A stretch of DNA of 64,000 nucleotides from Paraburkholderia phenazinium (GTDB lineage Bacteria; Pseudomonadota; Gammaproteobacteria; Burkholderiales; Burkholderiaceae): NCBI RefSeq assembly GCF_900142845.1, contig NZ_FSRU01000001.1, positions 186,001-250,000 of the forward strand, written 5' to 3'. The first letter of the stretch is position 1. Each line of letters begins with the position of its first letter. Below, piece by piece: positions 9,804 through 17,059 of this stretch. The notes under the pieces are model-generated. The model was given only the letters and a program-made list of their open reading frames with translations, did no database searches and was not told the DNA's origin. The translations under genes were made by a program, and so were the position numbers.

Positions 9804-10010
9804 AGCAGGGTGTCTCCTGTCGATGGCTGCTGTTGCGAAGCAGCCGCCCGATAGCGACGGGTCGTCTGATGCAGCGCTTGCGTGGAGTATAAAAAACGGA
9901 CGCCTTCTGGCTGCTTTCCGTCGCGGCGAAATGTTCTGGGTGTTTACCCTTCATGCAGTCGTTGGACAGCGAGGGGCAATTATCCGCACGTATGCGTCAT
10001 GTATTTTTAT

Positions 10011-10049
10011 CCGGGTATTATTGACAATAATTTTACCCGGGTATAAATT
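10011..10049 (+). promoter_or_regulatory. Promoter with CCCGGG operator for the carotenoid oxygenase
   Basis: TTGACA at 10021-10026 is followed by TATAAA at 10042 (15-base gap) or TAAATT at 10044 (17-base gap). The palindrome TACCCGGGTA (10034-10043) overlaps the spacer and -10 region, and a matching CCGGGTA half at 10011 forms a near-perfect inverted repeat centred on the -35 box. This layout suggests repression by a dimeric regulator. No regulator gene adjoins, so its identity is unknown. Confidence 0.6.
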
Positions 10050-10068
10050 CGAGCCCACTCAAAGCTCG

Positions 10069-11502
10069 ATGACTTCCGACATGACCACACTAGATCTGAA
10101 TGCCGGCGCAACCGCGCCCGTCGTTGATGAAATCGACCTGGTCGATCTCCGCGTGACGGGCACGATTCCGCGGGACCTGAATGGCGTGCTGATACGCAAT
10201 GGCCCGAACCCGCTGCAGGGTCGCTTCGAAGGAAACAACGTGCTGAACTGGTGGCCGGAGGCTGCGATGTGGCACGGCATCTCGTTTCAGGACGGCCGCG
10301 TCACCGGCTACCGCAACCGCTGGGCTCGCACACAGCGATGGGCCAAGGTGCACGCGCCGGATATCGCGGCGTCTCTGCTCGACACCAATCCGAACGTCAA
10401 CGTGCTCCATCACGCCGGTGAGATATTGGCGCTTGCCGAAGGCGGCGCTCCACTCGCGATGACGGCCGGACTCGAAAGCCTCGGAACCAGTCGCCGTCAC
10501 CCAGGACTCGCCGGCGGGATGACGGCGCATCCCAAGATCGATCCCGAGACGGGCGAACTCATGACGTTTCGGGCCGATTGGCAAAAGCCGTGGTTGCGCT
10601 ACGGGGTAACGGATGCGAACGGTGCGCCAGGCGTCGACGTTGAAATCGCCGTGCCGTCTGCGTCGATGATGCACGACATGGCTATCACGGCGACCCGCAG
10701 TATCTTGCTGGACCTGAACGTCGCGTATGACTTTTCGATGCTATCGCGCGGCTATCGCATGCCGCTGCGTTGGCATGACGAGCGTCAAGCGCGGATCGGC
10801 GTCATGCCCCGTCATGGTGGCGAGGTTCGCTGGTTTGAAATCGCGCCATGCTTTATCCAGCATGGGGTGAATGCGTACGACGTGGGTACGTCGACGGTCG
10901 TTCTGGATGCCGTGCGATATACGCACTATTTGCGTGTGGCGGATCGCGGTGCCGCGTTCGAGGACAACCCGGTTGGTGTGCTGCGGCGTTACGTGATCGA
11001 CCTTGATCGCGGAACGGTGACGGAAACGCAGCTTGACGATGCCGGTATCGAACTGCCTCGTATCAACGAAGGCCGGACCGGTCGACCGTATCGCTTTGCC
11101 TATGCGGCGGAGCAGCCGACCAATCGCGAGATTCGCGGTGTGGTTCGCTACGATCTCGCAGATGCTTCGATGCAGCGATACCGCGTTCCCGAAGGCGATC
11201 AGAACAGCGAACCGGTGTTCGTTGCGCGTCCCGATGCCACCGCTGAAGACGATGGCTGGCTACTGGTCTGTGTCTACCGTCGTGCGACGGATACCAGTGA
11301 TGTCGTCATTCTCGACGGCCGGGATATCGCAAGCGCTCCGATCGCGACCGTGCAACTGCCTAGACGGATTCCTGCGGGGTTTCATGGAGCGTGGCTGCCG
11401 ATCGTATCCGGCGTCAACGCAACCGCAGTCAGGTCGCCGGACGCCGCAGGAATGCCAGGAGCAGGCCAAAGCCGATCATCGTCGAGCCGCTCACGCGGTT
11501 GA
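10069..11502 (+). CDS. Carotenoid/stilbene cleavage oxygenase (RPE65 superfamily)
   Basis: This 477-residue Fe(II) dioxygenase cleaves C=C bonds of carotenoids, stilbenes or related phenylpropenes. The four iron-binding histidines are visible in their usual settings: AHPKIDPETG, MHDMAIT, FIQHGVNAYD and, near the C-terminus, GFHGAWLP. The N-terminus has LIRNGPNPL, also typical. I chose the ATG at 10069 (another is at 10081) because the frame upstream runs through the promoter and non-homologous sequence. The family normally ends just after the FHG motif; here about 33 further residues, Ser/Arg-rich, run 74 bases into the convergent LysE gene. This looks like loss of the original stop. The natural substrate cannot be told. 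Confidence 0.85.
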   Translation: MTSDMTTLDLNAGATAPVVDEIDLVDLRVTGTIPRDLNGVLIRNGPNPLQGRFEGNNVLNWWPEAAMWHGISFQDGRVTGYRNRWARTQRWAKVHAPDIAASLLDTNPNVNVLHHAGEILALAEGGAPLAMTAGLESLGTSRRHPGLAGGMTAHPKIDPETGELMTFRADWQKPWLRYGVTDANGAPGVDVEIAVPSASMMHDMAITATRSILLDLNVAYDFSMLSRGYRMPLRWHDERQARIGVMPRHGGEVRWFEIAPCFIQHGVNAYDVGTSTVVLDAVRYTHYLRVADRGAAFEDNPVGVLRRYVIDLDRGTVTETQLDDAGIELPRINEGRTGRPYRFAYAAEQPTNREIRGVVRYDLADASMQRYRVPEGDQNSEPVFVARPDATAEDDGWLLVCVYRRATDTSDVVILDGRDIASAPIATVQLPRRIPAGFHGAWLPIVSGVNATAVRSPDAAGMPGAGQSRSSSSRSRG

Positions 11503-12070
11503 ACCAGCGAAGTCCTCGCGAACTACTCACCCAGGTTCCGAGGCCCGCTCCGATGACGGCATAGACGGAAATGGCCACCAGTTCGAGCACGAGAAACGTC
11601 GAACCAAGCACGGTGAAACTGGTTGCGTATGCGGATCGGTCCACAAACTGCGGGAAAAACGCGGTGAAAACCAGAATCGCCTTTGGGTTTCCAGCCGCCA
11701 CGATGAATTCCTGCTTCGCCAGTTGACGAAAGTTGAACGACTCACGGCCATCCGCCGTCTCCTGGGTTGGGCGCGCGAGAAGCGTCGGACCCGAGCGAAA
11801 GAGTTTGATACCGATCCAGACAAGATAAGCCGCCCCACCGAATTTCAACGCCGTGAAGAGCGTCGCGGAGGCGAGCAGCAGCGCTCCGAGTCCCAGGCCC
11901 GCGATTGCAATCATGACCGCGAAGGCCAGCAGTCGTCCAAACGCCACCAGAACGGCACACCGCACGCCGTTGCGCGCTCCGTTGGAAATGGAAAGCACGT
12001 TGTTCGGACCGAGCGCCATGTTGATGGCGAAGCAGGCGGGCAGAAACAGCCAATAGTTCTGGAATGACAT
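11429..12070 (-). CDS. LysE/RhtB-family amino acid exporter
   Basis: This 213-residue inner-membrane protein has about six hydrophobic segments and the LysE/RhtB N-terminal signature (NMALGPNNVLSISNGARNG), followed by GLGLGALLLASATLFTALKFGGAAYLVW-type helices. The family exports amino acids such as threonine, homoserine, leucine or lysine, or related metabolites. The ATG at 12070 starts directly before the first helix. The 3' end lies inside the overlong 3' end of the convergent carotenoid-oxygenase gene. No regulator gene adjoins, so the substrate is unassigned. Confidence 0.88.
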   Translation of the reverse strand: MSFQNYWLFLPACFAINMALGPNNVLSISNGARNGVRCAVLVAFGRLLAFAVMIAIAGLGLGALLLASATLFTALKFGGAAYLVWIGIKLFRSGPTLLARPTQETADGRESFNFRQLAKQEFIVAAGNPKAILVFTAFFPQFVDRSAYATSFTVLGSTFLVLELVAISVYAVIGAGLGTWVSSSRGLRWFNRVSGSTMIGFGLLLAFLRRPAT

Positions 12071-12164
12071 AACGAGTCACAAGTGTCGGCGAGGCGCGAA
12101 GCGATTAATCTAACAGAGTTGCTGAGGCAAAGCGTTAAACGGCAAGCCTGGCACCGTCGCGATC

Positions 12165-14006
12165 CTACGGCACGACCGTAAATACAAAGATCGCATTGTT
12201 GAGCGCATGCAACAGGATCGACATTGACAGCCCCTTGGTCTTCTTCACCAGCCACCCTGACACAGCACCCATCGCGAACAGGTAACCAAAGTGCCAGACG
12301 TCCCGATGCATTGCCGCGAACAGCAAGGCCTGCAACAGATTGGCCCAGCCGAAACTGATATGACGCGACAGTCCGCCCAACAAGCAGCCGCGGAAGACCA
12401 GTTCCTCGACGATCGGGACCAGCACGGACAACACGAAGAGCGCCAGTGCAATGCCCCCAACCGATTCTGCGCCGTGAACTAGGGCTACCGGCCACCCGCT
12501 GGGCGGCACCTTTGGCGTAATCCCGCGCAGGCTCACGGCGGGATGGAGCAGAGCAAAGCCGAGAAGGATTGCCGGCCACACAAACCATTTCCGCTTCCAT
12601 CGGCCGCCACCTAACCAGTCGCGCCAGGTTAGCAGCCGGGCAGCCCACGCGAGCCCAAGCGCGCAGAACACCACCGCCCATAAATAGGTCGTCGCGAGTC
12701 GGCTCTGCCAATCCATGCGCAAGACGCCACTACCCGTTGGCGAAAGCGACGCCGTGCCGGCATGCAAGTCCGTGACGAAATACAGTACGCCAAAATAGAT
12801 CGAGAGCGCTATCCACCCGTGACGCAAGCCGATCCGGCCAAACAGCGGCATCGACGTCTTGCCGATCCGTTGCCGGACGGTGCCACGATAGTGCGCTGGA
12901 AACAGCAGCATTCCCGGCGCTGCCGCAGTCAACGCAAGCATGAACAGCAGGCCAAAGGTCAGCGGACGCAAGTCCGTTCGGCCGATCATAGCTGGGTCGA
13001 GATCCAGGAGGCGCGCGTACGCTCCGGTCAGTGCTGTCGCATTTTGTGTTTTCGTGTACTGGTCGTGAATGACGTCAGCGGCGGCCTTCGCGTTGCCTGC
13101 GTCGAACGCCACGTCGAGACGAAGTTGCTGATTCTGTGGGGACTCGAATTTGCGCGACGCGGCGTCGGCGCTCAATACGGCCTCGGCGCCCGCCGAATCG
13201 CCGACATGCTGAAGAGCACGCGCCGTCGTGTACGCGTCGATCTTCAATCCCGCGTGTTGAGCGCGACGTAACTCGTCCCTCGCTTCGGTACCGGGCAACA
13301 ATTCCGTTGCGGCCTTGATTCGGCCTGTTTCCTGCCAGAAGTTCGATGCGACGGGTGCGGCAGCAAGCAGCTTGCTCGCGTCCTGGACGCGCTTGGTCTG
13401 CACGAGATAGCGCATCGCGGCAATCACGCGTTCGTTGCCCGGGTCGAGCTGCACCGCAATTAAGGCCTCCTGGCCGGCTCGCGTATCGTTCTTGGCGAAT
13501 TCGTAGCCGTGCGATAGCGCTGCGTGCAAACGGACGCGTTGCGTCGTCGACCAGTTGTTCGAAACTTTGACCAATGGCTCGCCGTATGCAACGGCTTGCG
13601 CACCAAAGCGATGCTCGAGCACAAATAGCGCTGCTTCAGGGTCGGACGAAAACTGTTTATCGAGCGTCGTCTCACAGGCATCGAAGTCTTTGCCCGCCGC
13701 ATCACTCCAGGCCAGATCCTCCGCGGACGCGAAGCGTTCGATGAACTTGCATTCTGCCAGGGCGAGCGACGCATCAGCGGGGTGCTGAAGCAATGCCTCG
13801 CGATAGGCGTCCAGCGCGTGCTCGTAGGCGCTCTTCTCTCCGTTCAGTACGGCGTCGCTGATATGGTCTGGAACACGCAGCTCGTCAACCGCGAAGCCCG
13901 TTGATCCCGCGGCCGCGGCGTAATCGATCAAGACCGCACTGAAGGCGGCGATGACGACGATCTTCAGAAGGCCAGGAAGCCTGTTAAGCGCGTGACGAGC
14001 GGACAT
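12165..14006 (-). CDS. CPBP intramembrane metalloprotease with periplasmic repeat-rich N-terminal half
   Basis: About 613 residues from the ATG at 14006; a GTG at 14078 would add 24 low-complexity residues. A signal-anchor (GLLKIVVIAAFSAVLI) leads into about 330 residues rich in Ala helices with TPR-like spacing (ALDAYREALLQHPADASLALAECKFIE; GQEALIAVQLDPGNERVIAAM), then about seven hydrophobic segments. The CPBP motifs are near the C-terminus: EELVFRGCLLGG, LLFAAMHRD and HALNNAIFV. The repeat half could bind a substrate or partner outside the membrane. This is the second CPBP protein in the window, about 10 kb from the first, with a different partner domain. Function unknown. Confidence 0.8.
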   Translation of the reverse strand: MSARHALNRLPGLLKIVVIAAFSAVLIDYAAAAGSTGFAVDELRVPDHISDAVLNGEKSAYEHALDAYREALLQHPADASLALAECKFIERFASAEDLAWSDAAGKDFDACETTLDKQFSSDPEAALFVLEHRFGAQAVAYGEPLVKVSNNWSTTQRVRLHAALSHGYEFAKNDTRAGQEALIAVQLDPGNERVIAAMRYLVQTKRVQDASKLLAAAPVASNFWQETGRIKAATELLPGTEARDELRRAQHAGLKIDAYTTARALQHVGDSAGAEAVLSADAASRKFESPQNQQLRLDVAFDAGNAKAAADVIHDQYTKTQNATALTGAYARLLDLDPAMIGRTDLRPLTFGLLFMLALTAAAPGMLLFPAHYRGTVRQRIGKTSMPLFGRIGLRHGWIALSIYFGVLYFVTDLHAGTASLSPTGSGVLRMDWQSRLATTYLWAVVFCALGLAWAARLLTWRDWLGGGRWKRKWFVWPAILLGFALLHPAVSLRGITPKVPPSGWPVALVHGAESVGGIALALFVLSVLVPIVEELVFRGCLLGGLSRHISFGWANLLQALLFAAMHRDVWHFGYLFAMGAVSGWLVKKTKGLSMSILLHALNNAIFVFTVVP

Positions 14007-14266
14007 TGTTTGAGTTTTTGACGACTGCGTGGTGGTCTGACGCGTGGATTGCGAAGGCACTTCATCCGGGTGGATCACTGTCCGGATTCGCGTCCACTCA
14101 ATGCAAGCGTACCTTACTCAGTATCGTCATTAGCACGCAAATCTTTAGGGAAGGTCAAAAAAAACCCACTATGGATATGTTTTTCGCTTCGTAGGACGCC
14201 TCGGCCAGCAGCTTGGCCATAAGCACAACACAACAAACGAATTCGGGCTTCGCTGCTGGTCCGGCA

Positions 14267-14848
14267 CTACTCCGCATCGCCCAACAATTCCTTTGCTGAG
14301 ACCACCGTGCAATATTCCCCATCCAGGTTCGCTAACGACATGGCATGGACTTCTTCGGCACTGCGCATTCGACCATCCCAATCCATGCGGTTGAAAGTAA
14401 AGCAGCCGTCCTGAACGAGATAGGTATCGAAGCCGAGATTCCCGGCCATTCGCACCGTCGCCTCGATGGAGTTATTCGTGATCACGCCTACCACCACGAG
14501 CGTTGTATGCCCGCCTCCACGCAGGTGATCTTCGAGCCCCGTGCCAATGAAAGCGTTGTTCGTGTGCTTTGGAATGATGGGCTCGCCGGGCACCGGAGCA
14601 ACCTCCGGCTTGAAGTCATTCCCAGGCTGCCCGGGACGATAGTGCGACGCCGGCTCGAGAGAATCGTGCCGCACATGCCAGACGGGCCATTTTTCAGCAC
14701 GCCAACGGGTCAGCAATCGGCAGATTTCCTGCTCCGCCGAGAGGTTGTTCCTAATACCCCAGTCGGGGTGGTCGATAGCCCGTTGCAGGTCGATTAAAAG
14801 AAGGACTGCCCCGTGAGTCGAAGTTACCTGCATTGACTGAAGCCTCAT
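14267..14848 (-). CDS. Isochorismatase-fold protein lacking the catalytic cysteine
   Basis: This 193-residue protein has the cysteine-hydrolase/isochorismatase fold: AVLLLIDLQRAI with the catalytic Asp, a central WHVRHDS strand, and VVVVGVITNNSIEATVR, where most members have Cys in place of the Ser after TNN. The Asp is present but the Cys nucleophile is Ser, so nicotinamidase-type thioester chemistry is unlikely. Isochorismatase proper (EntB) also lacks the Cys, so a different hydrolase activity is possible. The gene stands alone; the start is the first ATG in frame, and a later ATG at residue 6 is also possible. Confidence 0.8.
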   Translation of the reverse strand: MRLQSMQVTSTHGAVLLLIDLQRAIDHPDWGIRNNLSAEQEICRLLTRWRAEKWPVWHVRHDSLEPASHYRPGQPGNDFKPEVAPVPGEPIIPKHTNNAFIGTGLEDHLRGGGHTTLVVVGVITNNSIEATVRMAGNLGFDTYLVQDGCFTFNRMDWDGRMRSAEEVHAMSLANLDGEYCTVVSAKELLGDAE

Positions 14849-14948
14849 CGAGCATGGTGGATGAAGTATAGCGAGAGCGGAAGTCTCGGGGTTCGCTAGC
14901 CAGCTTGCTCAGACCGGCTCTGCCGGGAAAGTCGCTTCAACGAGTGGC

Positions 14949-15452
14949 CTAGGCGATAGGTTTCACTTCAAGTCCTTGCACGACGCCTTGCCACCAGCCG
15001 TCGGTGAGGCGTCGTTCCCAGTAGTCGCCGCGCGTGTAGTCCTTGATGACGCCGCGCCAGAACGCTTGCGCCGCAGCGTTCTCCGTCATCTGCCCGACCT
15101 CCCACTTGCCGGGCAATGCGGCGAAGACTTGCGTCGCCAGTTCCCGGCCGACGCCCGAACGGCGGTACTTCTTCAGCACGAAAAACTGGTCCATCCAGAA
15201 TCCCGCGGGTCCGACTTTGACCGCCGTATCGACCAACGCGAAGCCTGCGTACTTACCGTCCACCAGCGCGACGAATGCGTGGCAGTCCGTATCGTGCCAA
15301 AAGCGGTCGAGCGAATAGCCGTACTCGCCATGAACATCGAGGTCCTGGTCCCAGATGTCGGAAAGGTCGTGCTGGTACAGCTCCAGCATGCGATAGAGCG
15401 GCAGACGCTCCTCCGCGCTGGCCTTGCGAACAACGATCATGCTCGGGTGCAT
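14949..15452 (-). CDS. GNAT-family N-acetyltransferase
   Basis: The product of about 167 residues has the GNAT core: a substrate arm (YRMLELYQHDLSDIW), beta strands AFVALVDGKYAGFALVD, motif A (DQFFVLKKYRRSGVGRELA) with the acetyl-CoA pyrophosphate loop RRSGVG, and a C-terminal NAAAQAFWRGVIKDYT. I use the ATG at 15452, although 15440 (MIVVRK) and 15488 are also possible; no strong ribosome site distinguishes them. The acceptor is unknown. The gene lies downstream of and co-directional with the lipoprotein gene, about 100 bases away. Confidence 0.85.
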   Translation of the reverse strand: MHPSMIVVRKASAEERLPLYRMLELYQHDLSDIWDQDLDVHGEYGYSLDRFWHDTDCHAFVALVDGKYAGFALVDTAVKVGPAGFWMDQFFVLKKYRRSGVGRELATQVFAALPGKWEVGQMTENAAAQAFWRGVIKDYTRGDYWERRLTDGWWQGVVQGLEVKPIA

Positions 15453-15554
15453 TGGGGACTCGCTTAGGTCTGCTTCAGTCTGATGCAACTTGCCGGTTCA
15501 TGTGCAAGCCCACGCCAATCGTTCGAACCGGCGTGGGCCGCGCGTGCAGATGCT

Positions 15555-16631
15555 TTAGAACGTCACTGCCGCGTGCAAGCTCGCAACAGCGGCGGCGTTA
15601 AAGCGAATCTGATACTGCTCCGAATAATTGGGCGTCGAACCCCCGCCGGACACCGCAACCGGATAGGCGTTGCCGCCGACAACGGTTCCCGCCTTGACGA
15701 GGCTGCCGACATAGACGTTGCCGTTGAGCTCGTAAAAGGTCCGGTAGGTCGGCGTCGTCAGATTCGGCCGCACGGCGGATGCGACATAAGTCGTCACACC
15801 GTTGATCGACGACACGCTACCGTTGCTGAGCGTGTAAGTCGTGTTGTCGTCGACCAGGAAAATGCCACCGTTCGCCATCAACCCGGCGATCGTCGTCCCG
15901 CCCGGAACAGGATCCGGGGTGGTGCCTGTTGTGGTGCTGGTTGCGGTGGCCGTTGCGGTAGAGTCGTAGTCGACAACCGTGTAGGTGTCGGCAACTTCGG
16001 TTGACGTGTATTTCACGTAAGCGGCGCCCGAGTTCCATGTGGCCGTCGTGCTGAGCAGCGCCGTATTGAAATAAAGCGAGTTCAACCAATGCGCGAGATC
16101 GGTCGGAGCAGACGCGACGGTGCCGCTCAATGGGACCACGGAGAAGCCGCTGCGTATCACGCTGTCCACAACGGTCACGCCGTCAGCGGCAAGCGCGTTG
16201 ACTTTGACACCGGTGCCTTGATAACTCACGCTGTCCTGCGAACCCGATCCCACTACAATGGCGCCGTTGATCACATAGCGCGAGACGGACGTGGCGCTCG
16301 GCACACTCAGCGTATTCGCAATCGAGGTGGGCGTGGATCCGTTAAGCGCCTGCGCCCCTGCGGTAGACGGCGAGGCCGCCATCGATGCATGCGACTCAAC
16401 GAAATATTGTGTACTCGGTGCGGGTGTACCTGAAAGCGGCAACAACCAACTCAGGTTATAGACGGCATTAGGCGCCAGTGCGAACTGTTCAAACGCCTGC
16501 TGATCTGCACTCAATGAAGACTGATTAGCCGTTGATGATGAACTGGAACCTCCACCTCCACCGCCGCAGCCGGCGAGTAACACAGACAAGCCCATTGCGA
16601 TGGCAAACCCCGCCCGCTTGATATCTTTCAT
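15555..16631 (-). CDS. Glycine/serine-rich secreted lipoprotein, function unknown
   Basis: This 358-residue protein begins with a lipoprotein signal (MKDIKRAGFAIAMGLSVLLAGC) with the lipobox LLAGC at about residues 18-22, then a flexible Gly6/Ser5 tether. The rest is rich in Ser, Thr, Ala and Val with many short beta-type segments (TYTVVDYDSTATATATSTTTG) and ends in KFNAAAVASLHAAVTF-like sequence, without cysteine after the lipobox. It is probably anchored in the outer membrane. I do not recognise a family. It has a long divergent upstream region shared with the acylase gene, with two inverted repeats. Confidence 0.75.
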   Translation of the reverse strand: MKDIKRAGFAIAMGLSVLLAGCGGGGGGSSSSSTANQSSLSADQQAFEQFALAPNAVYNLSWLLPLSGTPAPSTQYFVESHASMAASPSTAGAQALNGSTPTSIANTLSVPSATSVSRYVINGAIVVGSGSQDSVSYQGTGVKVNALAADGVTVVDSVIRSGFSVVPLSGTVASAPTDLAHWLNSLYFNTALLSTTATWNSGAAYVKYTSTEVADTYTVVDYDSTATATATSTTTGTTPDPVPGGTTIAGLMANGGIFLVDDNTTYTLSNGSVSSINGVTTYVASAVRPNLTTPTYRTFYELNGNVYVGSLVKAGTVVGGNAYPVAVSGGGSTPNYSEQYQIRFNAAAVASLHAAVTF

Positions 16632-17059
16632 TTTGATTGCCCGTTAACCTGTATTTATGCGTTTTGATTTTCTTAAGGGGGCGGGACGCTATCGGAATGG
16701 ATATAGCCAGTCGCCCTCTTCGAGGTGGGATGGCCTCGATTCATTAAATAATTTTGCCCAGCGGCAAAAGTATCCGATGCGGATGTGGGTGTCCAGAATT
16801 GTTCTGGATATAGCGCGCTTTTAACGGTTTGATGAGCCAAACGAGTCACGCGGTTTTACATCTCGCCTACATCAAGACCTTACGCATAAAGTTTCGCTGT
16901 TTACCGGCCGGAAAATCATCGAGGCGCGCGAACACGCCGTAGCATCAATCAAACAACGTCGCCTCCGATGCCCGACACGGCACCCGTGCTATGGTCATAC
17001 GCCATCTCGCCGACATGGCATGCCGCACCAGGCTGAAACCACGACCTCCGTGATCCGCG
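16632..17059. promoter_or_regulatory. Divergent intergenic region with two inverted repeats
   Basis: This 428-base region separates the divergent lipoprotein and acylase genes. It holds TCCAGAA-TTG-TTCTGGA (16792-16808), an operator-like dyad, and TTTTGCC-cagc-GGCAAAA (16752-16769) next to an AT-rich stretch that may be the lipoprotein promoter. I see no short gene in it. Confidence 0.45.

Noticed and set aside
10069..11502. Frameshift in the carotenoid oxygenase
   Set aside because: All four iron histidines and the C-terminal FHG motif are in one frame, so only the stop is displaced.
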